Positions 32,976 to 45,879 of a stretch of 64,000 bases of DNA are shown here, piece after piece. How positions within the stretch are numbered: the stretch's first letter is position 1; every line of letters starts with the position of its first letter. The position numbers and the translations under genes are program-made. The DNA is from Ochotona curzoniae (lineage: Eukaryota > Chordata > Mammalia > Lagomorpha > Ochotonidae). Location: NCBI RefSeq assembly GCF_017591425.1, contig NW_024466599.1, positions 77,232,501 through 77,296,500 on the forward strand. The letters are read 5' to 3'. Under the pieces are notes generated by a model. It did not search any database. It was not told where the DNA came from and worked only from the letters and a program-made list of their open reading frames with translations.

Positions 32976-34090
32976 AAGTATATACTCTAACATTTAATTT
33001 CCTACACATGCTTATGCTTGCAAGAGAAAAGGATAATGACAAAGAGAATGAGCTAAATCACACAGGATACATACTTGTAGCATTCAAGTGAGAAAGTCCA
33101 ATCTTCAAATGACCCGTAACTAGAGGGTGCAGGTCAGGGAAACCCAATGCCCTGTCACAACAACCCTCCAGTTATAGGGCACAGGACAGAGGGGCTTAAA
33201 TAACACAAGAGGCAAAACTAGTAGTGTACTCTCAACTGAGCAATCACAACAATAATTGATAATGAGGAACACAGGCCAAAACAATGCAGTTTGAAGCCAC
33301 TCAGAGTAGAAGAGGTAGAAAGTAGCCACTTGGAAAGAGTTGCAATCACACAGAACATGAGTCACATCTTACACTCCAGTTAGTGAAGGAAAGGAGGAAT
33401 GAGGGAAAGAAATGAACTACTGGCAGAAAAAAAGAGAAGCCTCCCCTTCTCGATTAAGCCACTCCAATACCACCATCCATTGAACAAGCTGCACAGAGAA
33501 TGAGCAAGGAATCTCTGCTCCAGCGAATGAGCAGAAATGCAGAACATATTGTATCTGAATCAAACAATGGTGACCTGTCAGAAAGTGGTGGCTAATAAAT
33601 AAATAAATCATCATGTTACTCTTAAAGATGAAAATACATATATATATATATGCACATATATACACACACATATGATAAATGAATACATAGGAGGCGTTCC
33701 TGAAGAAGAAAATTAACAGAATTTAACAGAACCATCATTTCAAAGTATAAATTCAGGAAAATGTCACAAAGAAGACGTTCCAACACATATTCCAGTAAAT
33801 CTGCTCAATTATAGAGATTAAAAAAAAAAACTGGTGTGTCTCCAAGCAAAGAGGAAGTCAGAGAGGGAAGGTTCAGGAGCATTCAGAAGATTCAGAAGGT
33901 TCAGAAGGGTATGGGAGGAAGTCAGTACAGGAAGGAGATTCTGTTTTAGTCTTGGATGTGATTTGCCTCTGAAACAGAGGACTCCTTAGCGAAACAGGCT
34001 GGGCCACAGCACATGAGTTTACTATCTGTTGTCCTTCGTATCTGTAGTTTCCAGCCAGTTTGAAATTGAAAACACTTTTAGAAACTGTGT
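32976..34090. other. Single-copy DNA with an AT/CA microsatellite
   Basis: Nothing recognised except an (AT)n/(AC)n run at about 33635-33674. Confidence 0.4.
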
Positions 34091-34091
34091 T

Positions 34092-34345
34092 GGGCCAGTG
34101 TTGTGGCACAGTAGGATTAAGCCACTGCTTGATTCAACTCCCAGCTGCTCTACTCTCAATTAAGCTTCCTGCTTAATTGATCTCTTTCCATAGGAGAGAC
34201 CCAGATGCAGCTCCTGGCCTCTGGCTTCTTCCTACCCCGTAACTTGAGGTTGTGGACATCTGGGAAATAAATCAGCTGCCACAGGATCTCTTTCTCTTTC
34301 CCTGACTGTCTGCCCTTCAAATTAATAAATGAAACTTTGAAAATT
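34092..34345 (+). mobile_element. Old SINE, sense
   Basis: GGGCCAGTGTTGTGGCACAG head, then GATTCAACTCCCAGCTGCTC, GAGAGACCCAGATGCAGCTC and CCCTTCAAATTAATAAATGA tail. Older family with a shorter centre than the pika-type copies. Confidence 0.75.
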
Positions 34346-35040
34346 TGTGTCTATATCGACTGCATACAGAATATTTCTCTTTGTCATCATATCTCCAACA
34401 ATATAAAACTGACCTAACATTCACATTTTATACGATCATATCAAGATAGTTCACGGTATTTTGAAGGCGATACATAGGTCACAGGTGACAATTATCCCAT
34501 TTAATATCAGGGGCTCTAAAATTCACAGATTTGCATATTTGAAAGGTGTCCTGGAACCAGTTCCTCAGAGGTGCTGAGGAATAAAACTAAATCATGCTAG
34601 CAGGAAGGAAAACATTTAAGAAAACCTTGATAGCATATGATAACAACACAGAAGCCAACTTAAATGGGCTATTGCTATTGACAACTGACCACTGAAATAA
34701 TTAAGCACAGAAATAAATTTTAAAGTCATTGGGAAAGCATAAAGATTAATAATCCCATTTCAACAATGAATAAATCAGTACATGAAGTGGATGTCACGCG
34801 TGTGTGTGTATGCACAAGTGAATGTAGGAATGAGAAGGGAATCGAACGCTGAGGCCTGAACAGTAAATGTGATTACAGCAAAGGATTTGGAAAACTATCA
34901 ATTTGCAGCCATGAAACAGAGTTTAGGCAAGAATCATCAGTAAAGAAGACCAAGTCCAGCAGAAAATTTTGATGTGGAAAGGCACATTTCCACAATCTCC
35001 TCACATACTGGTTACTCATTTATTTAGTAAGTTACTTAAA
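34346..35040. other. Single-copy non-coding DNA
   Basis: No recognised repeat or gene; a short (GT)n run lies near 34800. Confidence 0.35.
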
Positions 35041-35041
35041 C

Positions 35042-35262
35042 TTTTTTTTTTGAATTTTTGAATTTTATGGTACAATTTCTTAGAGAGTAGAATTTCCACC
35101 CCCCTCCAAATCCCACCCCCAACTGATTTTCCCCAAGTTGCTACAATAGTATAGTCCTTCATAAAGAGTCATACTTCCATTAGTCCATTATTTAGCTGCG
35201 GCCCGACATTGCTGATACAGACAATGTCAGATAGTCCAGCATCCCACTGTGTACACATTTTT
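35042..35262 (-). mobile_element. L1 3' end, antisense, 5'-truncated
   Basis: Poly-T, GAATTTTTGAATTTTATGGT, ACCCCCAACTGATTTTCCCC, ATTGCTGATACAGACAATGT. Same 3'UTR subfamily as 29489, 41862 and 61860. Confidence 0.85.
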
Positions 35263-35828
35263 TTAAGAGAGGGAGAAAGTTAAAAGTCATGTGATACAAC
35301 CTTGACTGGGTGTGCTTGACCTCCAAAGAGGTCCAGACATTGCTGCACAGAAACGTATGAATATGTTACCTCACACGGCAATGGGGTGCTTTGCTGGTAT
35401 GATTAAATGTTTTGAGATGCAGAAATGTTTCTGAATTATTTATGTCAGCCCAATGTAATCACAACATATTTTATAAGAGAAAGAAAGAGACAAGAGAGCC
35501 GGAATGAGGGAAAACCAGACTACACAAACACAAATTGATTACCACAGGGCTAAGGAAAATACGAGCTGGAAAAAGCAAAGAACATGAATCTTCCTTAAAG
35601 CTTACAGAAGAAATACATTCCTACAAAACTTTTTTTTTTGACTTATGAGCTGTTTTTTGGTGAAAGTGACTAAATATCTGGTAGCTTTTAAAATAGGGCA
35701 GTAGGAAAATAATACAGATATTAAGGCCAGGACATAAAGAGCTACCTGCCAAGCATCACTTAATTCCATCTTTCTTAAATTAAAATTTATAAATATATGA
35801 AGGAATATATATATTTAGGAATATATAT
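35263..35828. other. Single-copy non-coding DNA
   Basis: No recognised repeat or gene; AT-rich with a TATATA-rich run near 35800. Confidence 0.3.
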
Positions 35829-35829
35829 G

Positions 35830-36065
35830 AAGGAAGAGTGCGAGTGTGGGGAGAGACAGAAATAGTCGCTCTGTTTGTTCAGTGTCCAAACCGCTGCAAT
35901 GACTGGGACTGGTCAAGGCCAAAGCCAGAGCTAAAGAAGTCCATCCAGTCCTTTGAATTGGACTGCAGAAATACAAGGATGTGGGCAATCACCCGCTTCA
36001 TCCCACGTGCGTTAGCAGGAGACAGATTAGAAACAACACCTGCAAGTTGCACATTAGCCCCCTGA
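35830..36065 (-). mobile_element. Old SINE, antisense
   Basis: GGGGAGAGACAGAAATAGTC, then AAGTCCATCCAGTCCTTTGA, and CACCTGCAAGTTGCACATTA near the tRNA end. Heavily diverged. Confidence 0.45.
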
Positions 36066-36720
36066 AATGGGATGCCAGCATGGCCAGCGATGGTTTAACC
36101 TACTGCATCATAACGCCAGAACCCTGTACCAATTATCCTACAGAGGTAGAAATGGCTGTCTTGAACAATGTTCATACATGTGTGTAAAATTGATCATGAA
36201 GATTCCCCAAAAAGTTAAGAGTATGGTACAAAAGTATGTGCAGTCATCAAGAGTACATAAATTGGCATAAACAAAATATAGATAAAAAAGTTAGAGGTTA
36301 AAGATGTCAAATTTACATGAGAAACATGTCACTGGAAATTAAAAGAATGTGACTGAAGGCTTAAAGAAATTTCATTTGATATTTATGTGGAAATCTCAAC
36401 CTGTAAATAGTAAACTTAATTATTAACTAAATATAGCTTTAAGCAAAGTGTTCAAGGTGCAGCTGGGTTTCTTCCGGCTATTCGCAGTATTTTAGACGAA
36501 AGTGAGAGACTGAGAAATGAAAGGCTAAAAGTACTCAAGAGTTGGCGATTAAGGAAGTCTTCAGCCATTCCATAACAAAACAGATTAAAATGATGAAATT
36601 CACTTTCTGAAAAACATTACCCCAAAAGTCTGACTGTTGGGAATAATGAAAAGATGGGTGTGGAATAACACAGAGGATCCTTTAATGTTCTGTGTTGTTC
36701 GTGACTAGCCTCAACAACGT
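36066..36720. other. Single-copy non-coding DNA
   Basis: No recognised repeat or gene. Confidence 0.3.
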
Positions 36721-37043
36721 TTTTAAAGATTAATTTTTATTGGAAAGTCAGATGCAGAGAGAAGGAGAAATAGAGAGGAAGATCTTGTGTCCATTGATTC
36801 ACTCCCCAAGTGGCTGCAATGGCTGTAGCTGAGCCTATGTGAAGCTAGGAGCCTGGAATCTCTTCTGTGTCTGCCACGTGGGTGCAGGGTACCAAGGCTT
36901 TGGGCTGTCCTCAACTGCTTTCCCAGGCCACATGCAAGGAACTGGATGGGAAGTGGGGCTGCTGGGATCAGAAGCGATACCCATATGAGATCCTGGCAGG
37001 TACAAGGCAAGGACTTCAACAACTAGGCTATCATACTGGGCCC
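36721..37043 (-). mobile_element. CSINE, antisense
   Basis: Full-length reverse copy from TTTAAAGATTAATTTTTATT to CTATCATACTGGGCCC. Short flanking CCTCAACA repeats (about 36709 and 37047) fit a target duplication. Intermediate divergence. Confidence 0.9.
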
Positions 37044-37229
37044 TATCCTCAACACTTTAAGAAGAGACTAAAAGTAGTGGTGGGACTATATAGAATTCTG
37101 TGAGAGAATCTCCTGAAAAATAAAGTAAAGCATTTAGATGTATGCAAGAGGGCCAGGATTCTTCAGCATGTGATACCGAGATTAGACTGAAAAAAGACAG
37201 AAACAATAAACATGAAAGACTATTGGAAT

Positions 37230-37738
37230 TATGCTTCCTCACTATAAACTGCTAAATACTAAAATGAAAATAGACACGAGACAGCTGAATAGTACCCTAT
37301 AGCCGTTTTAAGGTGTATAGAAGCCGGTAGTATACAAATTAAAATTGAAATGCCAATGAAGTAGTCACAAAATGTGGTTACGAACTTGCATTTCTATATG
37401 TATCAGTTACTCACTACTGTGTCAATTAATTCCATAATGTCATAAAATGTTGTTGATGTTATGTTGTGGCTTTAAATTGATAGGGATTATGTTCTGCCAG
37501 CTTTACCATCAGACCAGAGATGGTCTCCTCAAGAAACCATTGAATTTATCGGGACAATAAGATGCTGGACTCTATGCTTGGTATACATTTGCAAAGAAAG
37601 AATCTTGACTGAATTTGAACTGTAATACTGCAACAAGTTGGAGGAATCCACCATGGGGGGGGGGTACAGGCAGGGGTTAGGGGAATCCCAAAGCCTATAA
37701 AACTGTGTCATGTAATGTAATGTAATTGATTAAAAAAA
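37230..37738 (+). mobile_element. 5'-truncated L1 insertion with perfect target duplication
   Basis: Bounded by AAAGACTATTGGAAT at 37215-37229 and 37739-37753 (15 of 15). The 3' part carries GGGACAATAAGATGCTGGAC, CAACAAGTTGGAGGAATCCA, a run of nine G at about 37657, and CTATAAAACTGTGTCATGTA then poly-A. No ORF2 piece is recognisable in the 5' half. Complete insertion unit of about 0.5 kb. Confidence 0.85.
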
Positions 37739-37753
37739 AAAGACTATTGGAAT

Positions 37754-38390
37754 ACCAAAAACATATTGGTGAGACAATCAACTGCAAAGTGTGCAATGCC
37801 CTCCATAAAATAAAAAGGATTGACTCAGAGCAAATCCATAAGCCTGAGGACCAGAATCATGTGTCCCCGGCGTTGGAACACAACATGATTTGCTATAAAT
37901 AACAATTGCTTGGGGTTCCTTTATATTTCTATTTTCAATCTATTGAGTATAAATACTGTGGTTTTATACTGCACCCACTGTACCGTTTTATGATAACTCG
38001 CTTTCTAGTCTCATACATGGAGAGGAAGTTTTTCCCAGATTATACTTAAAATTTCACCTGTAATAAATATAGATGATGGACAAAATGAAATTTGGAGGTT
38101 TGAGTTAATAGCCCTGAAAGTAAAGTTTTATTAGATGCAATGAGGAGTTGAAACTTTGAAGGGATCTTGCAATGATGTGAGTATATTCTAATATGGAGCA
38201 AATGTGAATTATTGTGGGTCTGGAGGCAAACTGTTATAGACAAAATGATGTGCCCTCCACAAACATGGCTTCTTACAAATCTCCTGGTTTTGTGAATATG
38301 ATCGTTTTCATGGAAAAGATGATTTCTCTGGTATAGTTTAAACAAGGTCCTTGAATGGAGTGGTTGTCTAGGAGGAGTAAACCAATTTTT
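37754..38390. other. Single-copy non-coding DNA
   Basis: No recognised gene or repeat. Confidence 0.3.
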
Positions 38391-38620
38391 TTTTGAGCAG
38401 TAATTTTTTTTTTTATTGATTACATTGCATTATGTGACACAGTTTTATAGGCACTGGGATTCCGCCCACCTCTCCTCAAACCCCCCCGCCCCGCAAGGCG
38501 GATTCCTCCACCTTGTTGCATTACCACAGTTCAAATTCAGTTGAGATTCTTTCATCGCAAACATCTACCAAGCATAAAGCCCAGTGTCTTATTGTCCAGA
38601 TAAGTTCAACGAGTAAACCA
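38391..38620 (-). mobile_element. L1 3' end, antisense
   Basis: Poly-T, TATGTGACACAGTTTTATAG, a C-run (complement of the G-run), CCACCTTGTTGCATTACCAC, TTATTGTCCAGATAAG. Same subfamily as the sense insertion at 37230, in inverted orientation about 0.65 kb away. Confidence 0.85.
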
Positions 38621-40280
38621 ATCTTTTTCAGGGAAAAACAGAGTTGTGAATGGTCAGAGTCAGAGAAGGACATTGTCAAGAAATGATCTTCAGATGTTTC
38701 CAAATTATCAGTGTTTTAAAAGGCAAAGAGTGGCCATCAAGATAAAAGAAGGCATAAGGAACATAATAAATGGAACACGTAAGGTCATTCCAGAACCTGT
38801 TCTGGCGAAAGGGAAACAGCAAAATCAGAACTGATGGGATAGATAAAAGATATCTACTGTTCTCTCGAACAGTTAACAAAAATTCATTTCTCTTTCACAA
38901 TATCCTTGTCTCAAGAGATAAAGCTAAAACATTTACAGGTAAGAGCCAGAGGACTATAAATAAATGTAAATGGTTCAGAAATAAATATATATTTGTGTTT
39001 CTGAGGTTCTCAATAATTACTTACACAGAAAGTTAAGTATTTGCAAAACACTAACTGAGGTTTAGGAGATGAAAACAAAAACTATGGAATGTTCAGGTAT
39101 TAGAAGAAGATGAGGAACGAAATTGATAAAATTGTGATTAATATAAATACACTGGCTCTTGCAAGAGCAATTACCACTACAGAAGTCAGAATTCTGGAAT
39201 TGGCTCGTTTTGACAACATGCAAATTGATTCTTGTGTAACCCAATTATTGTGCTTCAGCACTGGAACTTTAAAAAATGCCAAAATTTGTATTAAAATTTG
39301 ATCTATGCATTTGAATGCATTGAATAAGCAAATTATAAGACTGTCAAATTTCTATCAAAGACATAACTACTAAGAAGGAATCATCATCCAACATCTTGAT
39401 ACTTTGTTTTTGAGGAATTAATTATTCATCCTATTTGTTTATTGAAAACTTCATATCTAAAAATTGCACCATAAAATCATTATGACACTTAAATAATTCA
39501 TTCATGATGTGGAAAACAACTTCTCCTTTGGGTCATAGTTGAGTAACATTAATTTAAAAAGAAACACAGCAGCCAGATATAACAAAGTGTGGAGTAAAAT
39601 AAAATGCAATAACAATGACCACTATATTTTCATCCACACACCGTATTTATTTTATTTATTGGTTTCCAAACTAGTGGATTTCAATATCACTAAACGAAGT
39701 TGCACTTTCTACTCACAGCTTTCCATAACATTACATGCATACTCGTTATTTCTAATTAATCTTAATTTATGACTCATGTCAGCTTGCACTTAAAATTGAA
39801 AATTTATTTCAGTCTTTTTTTTCTCTTCAAGAACTAAAAAGAAAAGAAGACTTGTTTTCTTTTTTCTTTTCTTTTTCTTGTCATCTGAAGACATCTTAAG
39901 AAAATAAGACAACATTCTTGACCTGCTTTTTATGTTCTTCTGCAAGAGTCGAAATTCTGTTCCAGTGCTAGGCCCTGCAAGTCTTGATCATTTAGTAAAA
40001 AGCTCCTGGGTCATTGGCTCAACAGCAAAATAGCATTTTACTATCACTTCAGAATGTCAAATAAAACCCAATTTAATCAATGCCTGCTACTACCAACTGC
40101 ATTTTAACCCGTGGCTTAGAATGTAATCCTCAAGAACATTATGTTAGTTTGCTACAGTTATACCACAGCCTGTAGTTAGTGATTTAAACAATTCCAGGAT
40201 ACTGGATCTAAGGCTTCCACTGCTGAGGAAGAGGGTCATGGTATCAAGACAATCTTGTTAGGCTATTTTCTAAAACATTT
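38621..40280. other. AT-rich single-copy DNA
   Basis: Nothing recognised; pyrimidine-rich run near 39844-39880. Small open frames are unconvincing. Confidence 0.35.
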
Positions 40281-40285
40281 TCCTT

Positions 40286-40640
40286 TCATCCAGCGGACAA
40301 GTCCTCCCATTTCAGTTCATCAAGGGACTGTAGAGAACGCTGAGCAAACTCGTAGCAAGACACTACAAGTTGCTCAATATAGCAGAGAACCTCATACTGG
40401 CTTCTTCTAAATTCAGGGTAGAGCTGTCTCCTTTTTCCTGAACTGCCTCTTTCCTTTGGCTGAGCGATTCCTTTCCTCACTTAAGGAGAAAATACGGAAT
40501 GTCCTTCTTTGAGAGGTAGGAATAACTAAAACTTTATCCCGAGGGTTAAAAGCATGCAGTGAAGACCCAGGCTTAGGCAGTGAGTATCCAGTCAGCTCAG
40601 ATGAGGAAGAGCCAGCAGGCACACCCTAAAATCCATCAGT
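40286..40640 (-). pseudogene. Candidate frameshifted coding remnant of an unrecognised gene
   Basis: On the minus strand two overlapping frames read like one ordinary soluble protein split by a frameshift. The upstream frame (about 40640-40413) includes YSLPKPGSSLHAFNPRDKV and IPTSQRRTFRIFSLSEER. The downstream frame (to 40286) includes EFRRSQYEVLCYIEQLVV and SYEFAQRSL-like sequence, then a stop. Composition is balanced (charged, aromatic, few low-complexity runs), unlike most open frames here. I do not recognise the protein. No clear splice sites or poly-A tail, so a decayed exon and a retrocopy fragment are both possible; chance is not excluded. Confidence 0.3.
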
Positions 40641-41861
40641 AACCAGGAGTCCTGCTCAAACCCACATAATTTGAAAAAACCTTCTGGAGAGTGCACATCT
40701 CAACATCTCTTTTCCATAGAAGTTTGAGGAGAAGGCAGGACTACCACGTGCTGTGTGGAGCCCTGGGAACCAGTTAAAGAGCTAGAACCCCAAGGCCTGC
40801 TTACCATCCATGCACAGATATTTTTCCCTCTGAGGGGCACCATCTGCTCCACACGGAGAATGATGTCATCAGATTCCCACCCTTTAAATGATCAAAAATC
40901 AACCTTTCAGATCAGGCTTTATAAAATGCATGCCGCGCAATGTCATTGCATCTCAATTCAACTCAGTATTTTTATTATTTTCTCCCATAAAAACAAAAGT
41001 AAATCTAATAGAAGATCCCAATGAACAAAACAAACTTAGATACAGGCTGAATAACTGTCTAACACAGAAAACCCAAAGATGAAACACTAAAAAATAGCTT
41101 TTGTTCTAATAAAAATCACTATTATAGGATGTTGCAGATAGGGGTAATGTCTTTTCCCCTGGAACTAAAGCTTTTAAACTTCATTTATTCGTAGACTTTT
41201 GTTTTTTTCTGTGTTTTTTATATACTTTGGAAAATTCAAGGGTAAATTTACGCAATTCTTGGTTTAGTAGAAAAGTTCAGACATCCAACTGACTGTAATT
41301 AGAGAAAAGTATAAAACTTCTGAGCTAAGAAATATTTTTATGTATTTCAAAATATTAACTGTCAGCTTAATGGAAGTCATGACATTCATTTTAAAACACT
41401 TTTTTTTCTCCCAATTAAAAGTAGAATGGGATGAAGGCACAGGCTTAGGCAGCAGATCTATGGGACATAGTTCCTCCAGGCATTCTGAACAGCCAGGGGG
41501 ATGGCACTGAAGTCCAGGTCTCATCACACATCTGCTGTCACAGCCTCATGCTTATGTGACCAGGATCAAGTGTCATGACAGAGCTCAAGATACCTTTTCC
41601 TTGGGTATACATCAGACAAATGTTATAATCCATGCAATGTCCATCAGTGTGCAAGGGTCCAGCAACATGACGGTGGACAGAGACCAAGTGCTTCTTGTTA
41701 TTCTTTGCTAATATTGTGCCCACTCCCATAAGGATTTCAACAAAAGGTAATGGTTTTACAACTTCAGGGAGGGGTATGTCTTGACTGACACATCTGTACC
41801 TATCTGTGCGTTACCACCAGAGGCGAATAATGAACAAAAGCTACTTTCTTCCTGCCTTATT
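40641..41861. other. Single-copy non-coding DNA
   Basis: No recognised repeat or gene. Confidence 0.35.
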
Positions 41862-42150
41862 TTTTCTTAAATTTTTATCTTGAATATTTGAATTTTGTGG
41901 TACAATTTCATTTGGATTGTGATTCCGCTCCCCCCCCCACAAAGTCCCACCCCCGTCAGATTTTCCCCATGTTGCTACAATAATACAGTCCTTCATAAGG
42001 AGTCATAATTCTATCAGTCTCTTATTGCTGGTACAGACAATGTCAGACAGCCCAGCATCTCATTGTCTACACATTTCCGGAAGTTTCACTGGGACTCCAT
42101 CTTTTGTTTGGACATAGGGATGCATGTTGCATTGCATCCCCACATCTGGA
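41862..42150 (-). mobile_element. L1 3' end, antisense, 5'-truncated
   Basis: TTGAATTTTGTGGTACAATT, a run of about ten C (about 41930-41939), CCACCCCCGTCAGATTTTCC, TTGCTGGTACAGACAATGTC, AGTTTCACTGGGACTCCATC and CATCCCCACATCTGGAT. Confidence 0.88.
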
Positions 42151-43924
42151 TTTGCTTCACTGACGCTTTAGCAGCTGAGGAGTGAAAGCCCTTATTGTTG
42201 TGTACTCAGCACTAATGAGGCTGCATTCCTTGGTGAATAAGCCCCAGCAGGTTCCTCACACCAGGAAACCTCCTGCTTCCCTAAGCTTATCTTTCTGGTG
42301 TTACAATCACGCATTAGGTACTGGTGTAATGAAATACAATCTTAGTACTTTGTAGGAACAACATAGAGTAATGCTAAAAAAGAAAGGAATTATTGGTGGG
42401 CTTTTTCACACCTGTAAATTCAACATATGAGAGTTTAATAATTTAAGCTGTTTTCTTACAGAACAATCAGGTTGAACTACAACAAATTTAGACACCCTAG
42501 TTTCCTTTCCAAACAAATATTTTGTCTGGAATCCACTATAGGAAAGAAACAGAACAAAACCAAACAACATATTTCCTACCTCTAATATCGACCATCTACT
42601 CCAGTTATCAGAAAAAAACACAGATGCTCAATTATTTTAACCAGTCATTTTGAGGTCTTGAAATGATCATGTGCAAAATCTCTCTTCAACAAATTTCCTT
42701 TAAATTTCAGAGGGTGCTTATCTGAGCACAGAAATTAGTGACAAAGGTGTTGCAAGTGGCATGCCTCTGAATACCTCTGGCCATCTTTATTAGAATAGCC
42801 ATACTCAATCCAATAGGAACAAAGCAGTCCTTAAAATCTCTACCTTAACACTTTTGACAAATAGTTGTATCTTTCCATGGTAAATATCCAGAAATATAGA
42901 GACTATTTTTCCATCAGCGTTGCCTGGAGAAATCTCCAAAGGAGACTGATAATATGTAACGGCAGATTTTAAATGATTTATCTCTGTCATAGGTTAAACT
43001 AAAATGTGAAAAACAAATGAAAGTCCACAGTGGAGCCAAGTCTACCAGAAGTATTACAAAATTAAGAAAGAAGAAATGCAACATCAATAATGCAGCACTC
43101 CACTGGATTAAATGTGCAAGGCACACATCACATTCGGTTTCTGAATTCAGTGTTTTAACAAAGTGACCTGGTGTTGTTCTCAATTAGAAAGAGCTGCACA
43201 AACATGTTTGTCTTGATCTTTTTCTTCTGTTTTTGGATGAAAGAAGCAATGGATTTAAGAGATACTAAGAGGAACATTTTATCTGTCAATAAATAAATAA
43301 ACATTCCTTTGCATACCCCTCAAGACCAGTAAGCACTGATGCTCTTCCCACCGGTGGTTGCACTGGGTTTGGAAGCTGGCATGCTGTGACAGCCATGATT
43401 GTGACTGACAGCTTGCATCTCTTTCTAACTTCGTTCCAACATGAGCAGTGCTAATCCCAGAAGTCACTCTGTGTCCTTCTGTGGACCGAGCCCCAAGGAG
43501 CCGATGGGTAGGATGTCAGTAAAGTTTCTTCCATCGAATAGAGCTATCTGAGGCTCTGGGTACCAGTTTCAAGTCAATGTGAGCGTAGCTGGGTGCTACT
43601 GAGCTGACAGGGTTGCTTACCTTCCTGAACTTCCTTCAGCATCCCATCGAACCGTTGGCGTTGTATGCTTGCTAAATCTATGCTAAATGGTGATTATGTG
43701 TCCAGGAGCACTTAACTGTCACCAGGAGGACACACCAGGTGAATGGGGTAACTTACCTCAGGACTCCATTTCCTCATTCACACCCAGGTCCTTAATGAGC
43801 TGTGATCTAGCTACTATGTTTGACTAAGTGATTTTGTTCCAATCATCTGAGATCCATGCCATATGTATTCCCCTATACGCACACACACTCCCCCCGCTCT
43901 CTCTTTCTCTCTCTCTCTCTAACT
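42151..43924. other. Single-copy DNA with a (CT)n run
   Basis: No gene or repeat recognised except a CT microsatellite at about 43898-43921. Open frames are short. Confidence 0.35.
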
Positions 43925-44385
43925 TCTACAAATCACTTACAATGGGCCAGACATGTTCCATGTGCTGGAAGACATTCAGCACATTTATCTTTACTTTTTT
44001 TTTATTACATTTTTTTATTTGAGAGATATTTGTAAAAAGGAGATACAGAGAAAGAAAGATCTTCAATCCATTTGTTCATTCCCCAGAGATGGCCACAGAG
44101 CTGATCTGGGGCTGGGTCCCAGGAGCTTCTTCCAGATCTCCGATGTTGATGCAGGGTGCCAAGGACTTGGGATAGCCTCCATTGCTTTCCCTGACCACAG
44201 TGAGAGACATGGTGGGAAGTTGAGCATCTTAGACAAGAATTGGCACTTACATGTCATGCTAGCGTTTGCCGGTAAAGGATTAGCCCATTGAGCTATCACA
44301 CTGGCCCTTTAACTTCACGTTATCATTTACAGAATATGATAATGCAAGGACCAAGAGAAACTATAACCCAAATCTGACCAGTTCT
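43925..44385 (-). mobile_element. MIR, antisense, split by a CSINE
   Basis: Left part 43925-43984 (CACTTACAATGGGCCAGACA, then ACATTCAGCACATTTATCTT) follows antisense MIR (CACTTACTATGTGCCAGGCA). After the SINE at 43985-44307, TTATCATTTACAGAATATGA with AAGGACCAAGAGAAAC is a plausible continuation. Nested insertion into an ancient repeat. Confidence 0.55.
43985..44307 (-). mobile_element. CSINE, antisense
   Basis: From the T-rich tail complement through GAGATACAGAGAAAGAAAGA, CATTCCCCAGAGATGGCCAC and GGGTGCCAAGGACTTGGGAT to GAGCTATCACACTGGCCC. Diverged. Confidence 0.82.
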
Positions 44386-44994
44386 GATTGAAAAAGGTTC
44401 ACATTTAAATGACATAGTTCTTCAGGTGAAACATTATCCACCATGAATGATGGAGGTCCTTCCTGATCCCTCTGTATCATACTGAGAAACCTGCGGGGCA
44501 CCTGAACAGAGGCAGGGCCAGAGGAGACCATGGGGAGGTAAGGAGCTCAGAGAAGACATAATGTCTCACCGAAGAAGAAAAGAAATTCTTACTTTGTTTT
44601 AGTGACATGGGGAATAGATTGAGAGTTCAAGAGCAGGCTCAATAGGCAATGTCTAGCTATGAAGACTAATTGGAGATACCAACTAGAGAGACAAGTTCTG
44701 GAGACCAGCACATCTGACCGGTTTCTGGTTTTTCATAAGGTAATGGGAATATAAGAGCCTGGAGCTGTGAAGGAGAGGTCTCCGTTTCAGCCAGCAAAGA
44801 AGTCAGGTAACTGAAGGCAATGTTAACTGAAGAGGGTACCATGGAGGTGGTTTCATAGTGTAGACATTCTAACTGATTCCCAGGCAGGTGCAGGCATTGT
44901 TCATAAACAAGTCTGCCAGAAGTGTGAGAACGGTACCCCACAACAACAAGATACAAGCTGTATATTCAAAGGACACATCTGTGAAGGATCAGAA
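44386..44994. other. Single-copy non-coding DNA
   Basis: No recognised repeat or gene. Confidence 0.3.
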
Positions 44995-45292
44995 TAGCCA
45001 TCAGTTGGTGAAATATGCACTTAGGCTATCTTCCACTTCAGAGTACCTGCGTTCAACTCCCCGTTCTCACTCCTGATTCCAGCTTCTTGACAATGCATCC
45101 CCTGGAGGCAATAGTGACAGGACATCAACATGGAACACCTAGATTGAGCTCTAGGCTCCCAGCATCAGTCAGACCCAAAGTTGACCTTGACAGTCAGCTG
45201 GAGAAGGAGCTGTGCATGGGAGGTCTCTATGTTTGCATGGTTCTGTCTCTTCCTTTGTCGCAATGATTCTCAAGTAAATAAACATTGCTAAA
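44995..45292 (+). mobile_element. Old SINE, sense
   Basis: Head GGTGAAATATGCACTTAGGC, B-box-like GCGTTCAACTCCCCG, AGTCAGCTGGAGAAGGAGCT in the centre and TCTCAAGTAAATAAACATT tail. Strongly diverged, older family. Confidence 0.55.
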
Positions 45293-45395
45293 TGAATGCT
45301 GTTTGGAAGTAACAAGAGACAGGGAGTATAATGCCAATTTTTTTTCTTGTGGACACTCTGACGTACAGATCTGAGAATAGAGCCAGATTCATTGT

Positions 45396-45716
45396 TTTAA
45401 AGATTTATTTTATTTTTATTGGAAAGGCAGATATACAGAGAGGAGAGACAGAGAGGAAGATCTTCCATCCGATGATTCACTCCCCAAGTGAGCACAATGA
45501 CCAATGCTATGCCGATCCGAAGCCAGGAGCCTCTTCCGGGTCTCCCACACGGGTGCAGGGTCCCAAAGCTTTGGGCCGTCCTTGACTGCTCTCCCAAGCC
45601 ACGGACAGGGAGCTGGATGGAAAGCGGGGCTTCCGGGATTAGAACCGGCGCCCACATGGGATCCCGGAGCATGCAAGGCAAGGACTTTAACTGCTGTGCC
45701 ATGCCGCCAGTGCTGC
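45396..45716 (-). mobile_element. Young CSINE, antisense
   Basis: Near-consensus reverse copy: AAGATTTATTTTATTTTTAT, GGCAGATATACAGAGAGGAG, GATTAGAACCGGCGCCCACA (B-box complement intact), and a head ending in ATGCCGCCAGTGCTGCC, where the GGGCCC start is altered. Confidence 0.92.
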
Positions 45717-45879
45717 CAGTTTCATTTTTAACCCTCAGAGATCATCATCTCCATGCATGTGACTCTTTCAAGGCTCTGAGAGAAATTTTGGCACTTGTGA
45801 ATTCATAACTGTGTATTCTCCTTCTGGAAGCTGAAACATCTACAGTGATAAAAGCTTCTGCATTGGAAGATTCTGGATT

